Source: Rhizobium sp. Q54 (GTDB lineage: Bacteria > Pseudomonadota > Alphaproteobacteria > Rhizobiales > Aestuariivirgaceae). Taken from it: a stretch of DNA of 37,144 nt. A program made the position numbers and the translations under genes. The stretch spans positions 1 through 37,144 of the forward strand of contig CAMDBX010000036.1 of assembly GCA_945889445.1 (NCBI GenBank), written 5' to 3'. Every line of letters begins with the position of its first letter. The first letter of the stretch is position 1. This document shows, one piece after another, positions 1 to 7,382 of the stretch. The notes under the pieces were generated by a model. The model saw only the letters and a list, made by a program, of their open reading frames with translations, was not told the origin of the DNA and did no database searches.

Positions 1-71
1 ATGCAAAGATGACGGGGACCACGCTTGACCACGGTCTCTAGGGACCAGCCCGGTAAATCGGTCTCCCGTCA

Positions 72-104
72 ACACCGGAGGTGCGGTCAAGGCGCCTCCG
101 GTGT
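72..104. repeat. Perfect 10-bp hairpin, possible terminator
   Basis: The arms ACACCGGAGG (72-81) and CCTCCGGTGT (95-104) are perfectly complementary around a 13-nt loop. The stem lies between the left window edge and the end of the leftward PfpI gene. Neither side carries a convincing T-tract: rightward it is followed by only a short TTTAT. It may be a weak bidirectional terminator or a palindromic repeat. The rest of positions 1-169 holds nothing I recognise as coding. Confidence 0.4.
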
Positions 105-169
105 CCCGTTTATAGCCCAATTCTTCGAGACAAGCCCGGCGATGATGAATGCGAGATGGGAGAACCGCC

Positions 170-922
170 CTACTTCACCAGCTGCTTCACCAGCGCATCC
201 ACGAGGCGCGGCAGGTCATAGGGGAAGCGGGCAGTGATCAGGTTGCCGTCCACCACGCAGGGCTCGTCCAGCACGGTGGCGCCGGCATTGGCGAGGTCCG
301 GGTGGATGTTCCACACGGCGGTGGCCTTCTTGCCCTTGAGGATGCCGGCGCTGACCATCACCCACTGGCCGTGGCAGATGGCGGTCGTCGGCTTGCCGGA
401 GGCCAGCATGTCCTGCACGAATTTCTGGGCGTCCTTGTCGGCGCGCAGGAAATCCGGGTTCCAGCATCCGCCGGGGAACAGGCAGGCGTCGTAGTCCGCG
501 ACCTTCGCCTCGTCCATGTAGCAGTCGATCTTCAGCCAGCCGGCATTCTCCATGAGGCGAATTGCCAGAACATGGGTCTTGGTGAGCGGCGGGAAACGCA
601 GGCCCAGTGTGGGGTGGAATTCGCCGATGCGCGGGGCCACCACATGAACCGTGGCGCCATGCTCGGTGAGCCACTTGGTGGCGCCGACGATCTCGATCTC
701 TTCCACGCCGTTCGAGCAACAGATGGCGATCTTCTTGCCCTTGAGGAGGTCCGGATTAGACGGCGGGTCGAACAGGAACTTGTGAAGCTCGCGGTTCAGC
801 TCGCCATCCGCCGAGACCAGAAGCTCGGTCGAGATCGACGGCACCGGCGACGGCGTCATGAAGGCCTGGGCCCTCAGCAGTGCGGCGTTGGTGGCGCTGG
901 CAGGATCATGCGGCTTGTTCAT
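170..922 (-). CDS. DJ-1/PfpI family protein
   Basis: A 250-residue member of the class I glutamine-amidotransferase-like DJ-1/PfpI superfamily. The core (about 60-250) has the GKKIAICC strand, an acidic pair E74/E75 and the nucleophile elbow AICHG with Cys183, followed by a His. It has an N-terminal extension of about 55 residues that is not part of the fold. Family members act as cysteine peptidases, deglycases or chaperones, and the sequence does not decide between these roles. The start at 922 (MNKPHD) is preceded by GGAGGA at a good distance. A longer reading to 1018 would run through that Shine-Dalgarno sequence and lacks support. It is transcribed divergently from the TIM-barrel gene at 1021, with 98 bp between the two starts, so shared control is possible. 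No signal peptide is seen, so it is probably cytoplasmic. Confidence 0.85.
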   Translation of the reverse strand: MNKPHDPASATNAALLRAQAFMTPSPVPSISTELLVSADGELNRELHKFLFDPPSNPDLLKGKKIAICCSNGVEEIEIVGATKWLTEHGATVHVVAPRIGEFHPTLGLRFPPLTKTHVLAIRLMENAGWLKIDCYMDEAKVADYDACLFPGGCWNPDFLRADKDAQKFVQDMLASGKPTTAICHGQWVMVSAGILKGKKATAVWNIHPDLANAGATVLDEPCVVDGNLITARFPYDLPRLVDALVKQLVK

Positions 923-1020
923 CGGCGGGTCCTCCGGTTCGTCGCTTGAAAGGCGTATATCAGGAATTGACAAGAGGCGCGAGACGGTTTGTCCTGCGTT
1001 CCTTGCTTGGGAGGGCATCG

Positions 1021-1863
1021 ATGAAGCTTGGATTCAATCTGCTGCTGTGGACACCGCACGTGACGCTCGCACATGAGCCTGTTTTGCGGGCGCTGAAGAA
1101 GACCGGTTATGACGGCGTCGAAATTCCGATGTTCGAGGGCGACCCCGCCCATTACGCCAGGCTCGGCGCCCTGCTCGACAAGATCGGGCTGGAGCGCTCG
1201 GTGGTGAGCGTCATCCAGGGCAAGAACCCGCTGTCACCCGACAAGGCGAGCCAGGCCGCCGCCCTCGACTATGCCAAGTGGACAATCGACTGTTCCGCCG
1301 CACTCGGCGCCCCCATTCTCGGCGGCCCGATGCATTCGGAGCTCGGCTTCTTCTCCGGCAACCCCGCCACGGCGGCCGAGAGGAAGCGCGCGCTGAGCTT
1401 CCACAAGAAGGCCGGCGACTATGCGGCGAAGAAGGGCGTCACCTTCGCGCTCGAGGCGCTGAACCGATTCGAATGCTATTTCCTCAACACCATGCAGCAG
1501 CTGAATGACTATCTCGACGAGGTCGACCACCCGCACGTCCAAGGGATGTATGACACCTTCCACGCCAACATCGAGGAGAAGGACCCGGTGGGTGCGATCA
1601 AGACCATCCACCCGCACATGGTGCACGTCCACATCTCCGAAAATGATCGCGGCACGCCGGGCAAGGGTCATGTGCCGTGGGCTGAAACCTACAAGGCTCT
1701 GAAGAAGTCGAAGTATGACGGCTTCCTCACCATCGAGGCCTTCGGCCGCTCCATGCCCGCACTCGCTGCCGCCACCCGCGTGTGGCGCGACTTCGCGCCC
1801 TCGCCGGAGGAAGTCTACAAGCTCGGCTTCCGCAACATGAAGCAGGGCTGGGCCAAGGCGTGA
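1021..1863 (+). CDS. Tagatose-3-epimerase-like TIM-barrel sugar epimerase
   Basis: A 280-residue xylose-isomerase-like TIM barrel (AP-endonuclease-2 fold). The segment LEALNRFECYF around E145, plus D178, H204 in HVHISENDRG and E239 in LTIEAFG, matches the four-ligand metal site of the D-tagatose/D-psicose 3-epimerase and L-ribulose 3-epimerase group. Such enzymes use a divalent metal to epimerise C3 of ketoses through a cis-enediolate. The exact substrate is unknown. The start at 1021 is chosen because GGGAGGG lies just upstream and the conserved first strand MKLGFNLL begins there. The open frame extends to 880 without a conserved sequence. Its stop overlaps the start of the next gene (GTGA, 1860-1863), so the two are translationally coupled. 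It is probably cytoplasmic. Confidence 0.85.
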   Translation: MKLGFNLLLWTPHVTLAHEPVLRALKKTGYDGVEIPMFEGDPAHYARLGALLDKIGLERSVVSVIQGKNPLSPDKASQAAALDYAKWTIDCSAALGAPILGGPMHSELGFFSGNPATAAERKRALSFHKKAGDYAAKKGVTFALEALNRFECYFLNTMQQLNDYLDEVDHPHVQGMYDTFHANIEEKDPVGAIKTIHPHMVHVHISENDRGTPGKGHVPWAETYKALKKSKYDGFLTIEAFGRSMPALAAATRVWRDFAPSPEEVYKLGFRNMKQGWAKA

Positions 1864-3062
1864 AGCCGGTCTACGTCATCGGCACCTGCGACACCAAGGA
1901 GGCGGAACTCCGCTACGCGGTGGCGCAGGTGATGGCCGCTGGCGCAACCGCCCTGCTTGTCGACATCTCGACAACGCCAAGCACGGCAAAGGCCGACGTG
2001 ACGCCGGAGATGGTGGCGAAGCATCACCCCTCAGGTGCCGATGCCGTTCTGGGCCATGCCGACCGTGGCAAGGCGGTGAGCGCCATGGCGGAGGCGCTTG
2101 GCCGTTATCTTCTGTCCCGGAGCGATATCGGCGCGGTGCTGGGGCTGGGCGGCGGCGGCAACACCTCGATGGTGACGCAAGCCATGCGCGCGCTGCCCAT
2201 CGGCGTCCCGAAGCTGATGGTCTCCACCATGGCATCCGGCAATGTCGCTCCTTACGTTGGGCCCACCGACATCATGATGATGCATGCGGTGGCAGACGTG
2301 GCGGGCCTCAACGCCATCACGCGGCGGGTGATCGGCAATGCAGCCCATGCGGCAGCGGGCATGGCGATTCATGGTGTTCCCGCCGCGCAGGAAGCCAAGC
2401 GCGCGGTAGGTCTCACCATGTTCGGCGTGACGACGCCCTGCATCACGCAGATCCGCCACCTGATCGAAGATGACGACGAGTGCTTCGTCTTCCACGCCAC
2501 CGGCACGGGTGGCCAGTGCCTCGAGAAGCTGATCGATTCGGGGCTCATCACCGCGGCACTCGACATCACCACGACGGAAGTGGCCGACCACCTGTTTGGC
2601 GGTGTGCTGGCCTGTACGGATGACCGCTTCGGCTCCGTCATCCGCACGCGGATTCCCTGGGTGGGCTCGGTCGGCGCCTGCGACATGGTGAACTTTGGCG
2701 GCCGCGAGACCGTCCCCCCGCAGTTCGGCAGCCGCAACCTCTATGTCCACAACGCGCAGGTGACGCTGATGCGCACCACGGCGGAGGAGAATGGCGCCAT
2801 CGGCCGCTGGATCATCGAACGCGTCAACCGTATGGACGGCCCGGTGCGATTCCTGCTGCCACTCCATGGCGTGTCCGCCATCGATGCGCCGGGCAAGCCG
2901 TTCCACGACGCGCAAGCCAATGCCGCCTTGTTCGCGGCGATCCGCGAAGCCTGGACGCCTGCGCCCAACCGCCAGCTCATCGAGATCGACGCCCACATCA
3001 ACGACCCGGCCTTCGCCGAAGCCGCCGCACACAATTTCCGCGACATCACCAGAGGACAGTAG
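1860..3062 (+). CDS. Tm-1-like ATP-binding domain protein (UPF0261)
   Basis: A 400-residue protein of the UPF0261/Tm-1-like family. The N-terminus VYVIGTCDTKEAEL is the family hallmark. It is followed by a nucleotide-binding-like glycine-rich segment GLGGGGNTSMVTQAM and by TMASGNVAPYVGPTDIMMM. The plant homologue Tm-1 is an ATP-binding viral resistance protein. The bacterial role is not established, although these genes often sit near TIM-barrel enzymes. The GTG at 1860 is required to include the conserved first strand, because the next in-frame ATG (1932) would delete it. It overlaps the upstream stop by four bases, has little Shine-Dalgarno of its own, and presumably relies on coupling. The following gene starts one base after its stop. 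I infer that it acts in the same small-molecule pathway as the upstream epimerase-like protein. Confidence 0.85.
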   Translation: MKPVYVIGTCDTKEAELRYAVAQVMAAGATALLVDISTTPSTAKADVTPEMVAKHHPSGADAVLGHADRGKAVSAMAEALGRYLLSRSDIGAVLGLGGGGNTSMVTQAMRALPIGVPKLMVSTMASGNVAPYVGPTDIMMMHAVADVAGLNAITRRVIGNAAHAAAGMAIHGVPAAQEAKRAVGLTMFGVTTPCITQIRHLIEDDDECFVFHATGTGGQCLEKLIDSGLITAALDITTTEVADHLFGGVLACTDDRFGSVIRTRIPWVGSVGACDMVNFGGRETVPPQFGSRNLYVHNAQVTLMRTTAEENGAIGRWIIERVNRMDGPVRFLLPLHGVSAIDAPGKPFHDAQANAALFAAIREAWTPAPNRQLIEIDAHINDPAFAEAAAHNFRDITRGQ

Positions 3063-3063
3063 A

Positions 3064-3999
3064 ATGGCCCGCGCCTATGCATCGATCATCCTGAAGGCTC
3101 CCGTCGAGACGGTGTGGTCCATCGTGCGCGACTTCAACGGCCTGCCGAATTGGACGGGTGGTGGCGTCACCACGTCCAAGATCGAGAAGGGCCTCGACGC
3201 GGACATCGTTGGCTGCATCCGCTCCTTCCACCTCGCCAATGGCGCGCATGTGCGCGAGCGGCTGCTGATGCTTGATGATGCGAAGCGCTGCTTCACCTAC
3301 AATTTCGAAACGCCGGCCTTTCCGGTAAGGAACTACCTCGCCACGCTCAGGCTCTACCCCGTCACCCACACGGACCAGACCTTCGCCGAATGGGAAGCAA
3401 CCTTTGACGAGGCGCCGGGCGATGAAGGGAAGTACGAGAAGATCGTGTCGAACAATGTCTTCGCCGGAAACTTCAAGTCGCTCGCCAAGCTGATCGCCAA
3501 GACCAAGCCCGAGAAGCCCGCAGGTGCCGAGCGCTGGAAGGGCTTCCAGCCCAACAAGGTGTGGACCTCGCGCACCATCAAGGCACCGGTGGGCAATGTA
3601 TGGAAGATCATGCGCGATTTCGCCGGCATGGGCGGCTGGCATGGCGACATCACCAAGATGCACATGCTGAAGCGCCACCGCTCCGACAAGGTGTCCGGCA
3701 TCCGTGACTTCTATTTCGGAGACGGTCACCTCAACGAGGAGTTGTTGCACCTCGACGACATGACGCGCAGCTTTTCCTACCGCATCACCAAATGCGAAAT
3801 CCCGTGGATGAACTATGTATCAGGCCCCAGGCTGTGGCCGGTGACGGCCGACAACACCACCTTCGGCGTCTGGACCGGCGACTGGGTGGCAAGCCCGCAG
3901 GACGACGTGGTGCTGATCCCGCGGACCGAGCAGAACGTTTATCAGCGGGCCTTCGCGGAACTGGAGCGGAATTACTTCGGCAAGAAGCGGAAGACGTGA
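3064..3999 (+). CDS. Tandem SRPBCC (START-like) protein
   Basis: A 311-residue protein built from two SRPBCC/polyketide-cyclase-like domains in tandem, about 1-150 and 165-305. Each half begins with the same pattern: ASIILKAPVETVWSIVRDF in the first and RTIKAPVGNVWKIMRDFAGM in the second. Each continues through a GxxRxF and DD-x-x-R-x-F-x-Y pattern (LDDAKRCFTY and LDDMTRSFSY). These helix-grip folds bind hydrophobic or cyclic small molecules. Single-domain versions are common, and a fused pair of about equal length is less so. AGAGGA lies seven bases before the ATG, and the gene begins one base after the UPF0261 stop, so it is the third gene of that operon. No catalytic residues can be assigned. 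It may be a carrier, a cyclase-like enzyme or a ligand-binding accessory protein. Confidence 0.8.
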   Translation: MARAYASIILKAPVETVWSIVRDFNGLPNWTGGGVTTSKIEKGLDADIVGCIRSFHLANGAHVRERLLMLDDAKRCFTYNFETPAFPVRNYLATLRLYPVTHTDQTFAEWEATFDEAPGDEGKYEKIVSNNVFAGNFKSLAKLIAKTKPEKPAGAERWKGFQPNKVWTSRTIKAPVGNVWKIMRDFAGMGGWHGDITKMHMLKRHRSDKVSGIRDFYFGDGHLNEELLHLDDMTRSFSYRITKCEIPWMNYVSGPRLWPVTADNTTFGVWTGDWVASPQDDVVLIPRTEQNVYQRAFAELERNYFGKKRKT

Positions 4000-4022
4000 A
4001 GAGGCTCCCTGTTCTTCACCTT

Positions 4023-4087
4023 GCCCGGGCTTGACCCGGGCATCTTTTGCCGCGGCGAACAAAAGGATGCGCGGGACAAGCCCGCGC
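4023..4087. repeat. Double-hairpin intergenic palindromic repeat
   Basis: Two G+C-rich hairpins lie between convergent genes. The first pairs GCCCGGG (4023-4029) with CCCGGGC (4035-4041). The second pairs GCGCGGG (4069-4075) with CCCGCGC (4081-4087). A 19-base stretch at 4030-4048 recurs in reverse complement at 36981-36999. The arrangement resembles REP/BIME-type repeats of alphaproteobacteria and could also stop transcription from both sides. Confidence 0.7.
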
Positions 4088-4109
4088 AAGATGACGTCTG
4101 GAATGGAGG

Positions 4110-4439
4110 TCAATCCGTGTGGAACACGTCCTCCATGTCCGCCCACCACTCGCCGTCCTTGCGCGTCTCGAAGGGCACCTGCATCGGGTCGGTGATTTTC
4201 CACCACTCCAGCATGCGCGGCACCTGCGCCATCTTCTTCATGTCGGCATCAAAGTCCGTGCCGTGATATTCCCAGTAGGCGAAGAGGATATTCTCCGGCT
4301 CCTTGAGGAAGATCGTGTAGTTCCGGATATTGGAGTCGCGGATGGCCTTCAGCACTTCCGGCCAGACGGCGGCGTGGATGCGTTTGTACTCCGGGATGAT
4401 CTCCGGCTTCAGCTTGATGACGCGTCCCATTCTCTGCAT
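4110..4439 (-). CDS. rhaM: L-rhamnose mutarotase-like protein
   Basis: A 109-residue dimeric alpha/beta-barrel (DUF718) protein like RhaM/YiiL, which interconverts the alpha and beta anomers of L-rhamnose. The family pattern is clear. PEYKRIHAAVWPEV supplies Y18 and H22, the residues that in the E. coli enzyme face the sugar. NYTIFLKE and the aromatic pair in EWWKITDPMQ follow, and the protein ends in the typical EDVFHTD. The length is close to the 104 residues of E. coli RhaM. The start at 4439 is chosen because AGGGAA stands seven bases upstream. The open frame runs on to 4514 without family similarity. It points away from the SDR gene at 4514 and shares a 74-bp intergenic region with it. 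No rhamnose isomerase, kinase or aldolase is nearby, so the true sugar may be another deoxyhexose. Confidence 0.85.
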   Translation of the reverse strand: MQRMGRVIKLKPEIIPEYKRIHAAVWPEVLKAIRDSNIRNYTIFLKEPENILFAYWEYHGTDFDADMKKMAQVPRMLEWWKITDPMQVPFETRKDGEWWADMEDVFHTD

Positions 4440-4513
4440 GTGCGGTTCCCTGTGCTTGCCATTGACCGGTGGCGTTCGCCACACGAAGATCGCCAAAAAC
4501 CGGAGGTGAGACA

Positions 4514-5284
4514 ATGGGTGACTGGACGAAAAGATTTGGCCTCAAGGGCAAGCACGCGCTGGTGACGGGGGCGAGCAAGGGCATTGGCATCGAAACTTGC
4601 AAAGTGCTGACCGATGCGGGCGCCGACATCGCCGCCGTGGGCCGCGACCGCGAGGGCCTGGCCGAGGTGAAGGCCGCTGTTGAGGCAATCGGCCGGCGCT
4701 GCGTGGCGATCTCGGCCGATATGGCGAGCGCCGATGGTCCGGTAAAGGCGGCACATGATGCGCTGGCCTATTTCGGCCACATCGACATCCTGGTGAACAA
4801 CGCCGGCATTGCCCTCATCGACCGGCTGGAGGATGCCAAGGTTGCCGACTGGGACGCCACCATGGCGGTGAATCTACGCGCGCCCTTCCTGCTGGCGCGC
4901 GAGATCGTGCCCGGCATGATCGAGCGGAAGGCGGGAAAGATCATCAACATTTCCTCGCAGGCGGGCGTCGTCGGCCTCGAGGGCCATGCCGCTTATTGCG
5001 CCTCAAAGGGCGGCCTCAACATGCTGACCAAGGTGATGACGGTGGAGTGGGCGAAGTACAACATCCAGATCAACACGGTCTGCCCCACCGTGATCCTGAC
5101 GCCGATGGGCGCTCAGGTCTGGGGCCAACCGGAGAAGGGCGACCCGATGAAGGCCAAGATCCCCGGCGGTCGCTTCGGCATGCCGATGGAGGTGGCAGAC
5201 GCCGTGCTGTTCCTCGCCTCGTCGGCCTCCGACATGATCTGCGGCCACGACCTGCTGGTCGACGGGGGCTATACGGCGATCTGA
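4514..5284 (+). CDS. SDR dehydrogenase (gluconate 5-dehydrogenase-like)
   Basis: A 256-residue classical short-chain dehydrogenase. It has the cofactor motif TGASKGIG (18-25), NNAG (95-98), and the catalytic Ser148, Tyr161 and Lys165. The basic residue after the second strand (GRD, about 43-45) suggests NADP preference. The opening FGLKGKHALVTGAS resembles gluconate 5-dehydrogenase and related sugar-acid or polyol dehydrogenases. The substrate cannot be fixed from sequence. The ATG at 4514 is preceded by CGGAGG eight bases upstream, which rules out the longer frame to 4469. It converges with the SDR that ends at 5307, with 22 bp between the stops. The carbohydrate context suggests oxidation of a sugar or polyol intermediate. 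Confidence 0.85.
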   Translation: MGDWTKRFGLKGKHALVTGASKGIGIETCKVLTDAGADIAAVGRDREGLAEVKAAVEAIGRRCVAISADMASADGPVKAAHDALAYFGHIDILVNNAGIALIDRLEDAKVADWDATMAVNLRAPFLLAREIVPGMIERKAGKIINISSQAGVVGLEGHAAYCASKGGLNMLTKVMTVEWAKYNIQINTVCPTVILTPMGAQVWGQPEKGDPMKAKIPGGRFGMPMEVADAVLFLASSASDMICGHDLLVDGGYTAI

Positions 5285-5306
5285 CTCGAGAAAGCGGCTG
5301 CGCGCC

Positions 5307-5999
5307 TCAATAGGTGGCGCGGCCGCCCGAGACGTCGAATACCGCGCCCGTCGAGAACGAGCATTCCTCGCTGGCGAGCCAGCAGACGAGGTTGGACACC
5401 TCGTCCACCTTGCCGAGCCTCCCCATCGGGATCTTCGACAGCATGAAGTCGATGTGGCTCTGGGCGATCTGCTCGAAGATGGGCGTGCGCACGGCGGCGG
5501 GTGTAACGCTGTTGACCGTGATGTTGGTCTTGGCCAGTTCCTTGGCCAGCGACTTGGTGAAGCCGATCACTGCAGCCTTCGATGCCGAATAGGCTGAGGC
5601 GTTGGGGTTGCCTTCCTTGCCGGCGATCGAGGCGATGTTGACGATGCGGCCGTAATTGCCGGCGATCATGTGCGGCACCACCGCGCGGTTGGTGAAGAAG
5701 GTGCCGTTGAGGTTGATGGCAATGGTGCGGTGCCAGTCCTCCATGGTGATGTCGAGGACGGTGGCGGTGGGGCCCGCAATGCCTGCGCTGTTCACCAGGA
5801 TGTCGATGCCGCCCAGCTCCTTTACCGTTTCGGCAGCCGCGGCCTGCACTGAATCCCAGTTGGAGATGTCGGTCTTGATGCCGCCCTGCATGTCCCAGAC
5901 GACGACCTTGCCGCCCTCGGCGGTGATGCGCTTGGCCACGGCCTCGCCGATGCCTGAGAGACCGCCCGTGACGACGGCGCGCCTGCCTTGAAATCTCAT
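5307..5999 (-). CDS. NAD-type SDR dehydrogenase, last gene of sugar operon
   Basis: A 230-residue classical SDR with TGGLSGIG (11-18), the NAG-like motif NSAG (70-73), and catalytic Ser124, Tyr137 and Lys141. An acidic residue at the end of the second strand (VVVWD, D36) points to NAD. It is the tenth and last gene of the leftward ABC-transporter operon. Its start overlaps the kinase stop as ATGA (5996-5999), which indicates translational coupling. Related SDRs oxidise sugars at C1 or act on keto-deoxy sugar acids. With a kinase, a Gfo/Idh enzyme and a TIM-barrel isomerase in the same operon, it is probably one of two oxidation steps for the imported compound. The substrate is unknown. Confidence 0.85.
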   Translation of the reverse strand: MRFQGRRAVVTGGLSGIGEAVAKRITAEGGKVVVWDMQGGIKTDISNWDSVQAAAAETVKELGGIDILVNSAGIAGPTATVLDITMEDWHRTIAINLNGTFFTNRAVVPHMIAGNYGRIVNIASIAGKEGNPNASAYSASKAAVIGFTKSLAKELAKTNITVNSVTPAAVRTPIFEQIAQSHIDFMLSKIPMGRLGKVDEVSNLVCWLASEECSFSTGAVFDVSGGRATY

Positions 6000-6940
6000 C
6001 GCTTGATCTTCCAGTTCTTCATCTTGTCGAGGGTGTCTTCGAAACTCACGATACCGGCATCAGAGCCCAGCCCCGTTGCCACGAGCCCGGCGGAGGCCTG
6101 GGCGAAGCGCAGTGCCGTCTCGACGTCCATCCTGTGATGGAGCGACGCGATGAAGCCGGCATCGAAGGCATCGCCGCAGCCCGTGGTATCCACCACCTTG
6201 ATCTCATAGGCAGGGGACTTGAGGCGCGTGCCGTCCTTGTGGGCGTAATAGGCGCCGTCGCCGCCAAGCGTGAAGACGCAGCACTGGGCGCCCTTGTCGA
6301 GGTAGAATTTCGCGCAGTCTTCAGGGTTCCCCTGCCCCGACATGTCCTTCGCCTCTTCGATCGAGGGCATGAAATAGTCGATGTAGGGCAGCAGCGGTTC
6401 GACGATGCCGATGGTCTCGGCACTGGCCGCGATGAGGTCGAAGGTGACGGTGCGGCCGCGCTTCTTGGCTTCCCGCAGCAAGGTGACGGAGGCCGGGCCA
6501 TCAAGCTTCTTGAGGAGGCCTGTGCCGCCGAGGTGGATGATCGGCGCATCGAACACCTTGTCGTAGGCCGAGGCTGGCACGTCGAAATGGTCCGATGCGC
6601 CACGCACGTGGAGTGCCGGGCGATCGCCATTGGGGCGCACGTTGAGGATGGTGGCCGATGTGGGAACGCCCTTTATGCGCTGCATGGCCGAGGTGTCGAT
6701 GGCATGCTTTTGAAGCGTCATCAGCACCCAGTCGGCCTTTTCGTCATCGCCCACTGCACCGACGGCGAGGCTCTTCAGGCCCAGCTTGGCCGTATCAACG
6801 ACGGTGCCGCCGGCGGTGCCGGCGACGGTCAACCGGATTTCCTCGATGAAATCGACGTTGCCGCGGTCAGGGATGCGGGTGACCGGCCGGCCCAGCACAT
6901 CAAGGATGTAGAGGCCGATCACCGAAACGTCATGGGCCAT
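5996..6940 (-). CDS. PfkB-family carbohydrate kinase
   Basis: A 314-residue ribokinase/PfkB-family kinase that transfers phosphate from ATP to a sugar or nucleoside hydroxyl. The second PfkB signature DTTGCGDAFDAGF lies at about 251-263, with catalytic base Asp257 and the anion-hole GCGD. The N-terminal glycine pair (AGTAGGTVVDTA, about 40-51) forms the substrate side. The start is uncertain: a GTG at 6949 overlaps the upstream stop by eight bases, while the ATG used here sits one base past that stop. AAGG lies upstream of both, at a non-ideal distance from each. The gene is coupled to the membrane protein before it and the SDR after it. The substrate is unknown. No aldolase is seen in the operon to split a phosphorylated product. 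Confidence 0.88.
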   Translation of the reverse strand: MAHDVSVIGLYILDVLGRPVTRIPDRGNVDFIEEIRLTVAGTAGGTVVDTAKLGLKSLAVGAVGDDEKADWVLMTLQKHAIDTSAMQRIKGVPTSATILNVRPNGDRPALHVRGASDHFDVPASAYDKVFDAPIIHLGGTGLLKKLDGPASVTLLREAKKRGRTVTFDLIAASAETIGIVEPLLPYIDYFMPSIEEAKDMSGQGNPEDCAKFYLDKGAQCCVFTLGGDGAYYAHKDGTRLKSPAYEIKVVDTTGCGDAFDAGFIASLHHRMDVETALRFAQASAGLVATGLGSDAGIVSFEDTLDKMKNWKIKR

Positions 6941-6941
6941 G

Positions 6942-7382
6942 TCAGTCACGAACCTTGTTCATCGCAGTGATGGCGAGCGCCAGAACAGCGGCCACGGCGG
7001 CAATGCCCCACACCAGCGGCTGGCGCCAGAAGGGTGCGGCGGCCAGCTGGGCCTTGCCGGCCAGCGTGTTGGGATCCGGCGGCTTGAGGAAGAAGGCGCC
7101 ATAGAGATGCGCCGCCCCGATCGAAATCAGCAGCACGATGCAGAAGATCATCGCCACCACCATGGCAATGGTGATGACGCTCCTGACCCTGACGCCGGGC
7201 TGGGCCATGGGCAGCAGGTTGTTGATGAGGCCGGCGATGACCACTAGCACGCTGCCGATGGCGAAGAGCTTCAGGCTGAAGGGCTGGAAGATCAGCAGCA
7301 GCGCGAAGATGCCAAGGCCGATGATGAAGAACTCAAGACGCAGCGCGCCCTGGCGCGTCATGCCCTGCTCGTTGTTGCTCAT
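6942..7382 (-). CDS. Small four-helix membrane protein in ABC operon
   Basis: A 146-residue protein with about four hydrophobic helices: roughly 17-34, 36-57, 66-90 and 122-140. It has a short charged N-terminus (MSNNEQGMTRQG) and ends NKVRD. I recognise no domain. It is coupled to the ATPase gene upstream (ATGA overlap at 7379-7382) and to the kinase downstream, so it belongs firmly to the importer operon. Small accessory membrane proteins are known in some alphaproteobacterial ABC operons, for example the DUF2160 protein of glycerol transport loci. This one is longer and I do not see that family in it. It could be an accessory transporter subunit or an unrelated inner-membrane protein. Confidence 0.75.
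   Translation of the reverse strand: MSNNEQGMTRQGALRLEFFIIGLGIFALLLIFQPFSLKLFAIGSVLVVIAGLINNLLPMAQPGVRVRSVITIAMVVAMIFCIVLLISIGAAHLYGAFFLKPPDPNTLAGKAQLAAAPFWRQPLVWGIAAVAAVLALAITAMNKVRD

Noticed and set aside
2031-3032. Minus-strand 333-codon frame opposite the Tm-1-like gene
   Set aside because: The plus-strand frame has clear family motifs. This frame is an antisense artefact of codon bias, and the same applies to similar frames at 149-949, 25211-26377, 26407-27534, 29057-30103 and 35614-36654.
4110-5999. A complete L-rhamnose pathway around the mutarotase-like gene
   Set aside because: No rhamnose isomerase, rhamnulokinase, rhamnonate dehydratase or aldolase is present. The mutarotase-like gene alone does not define the sugar.
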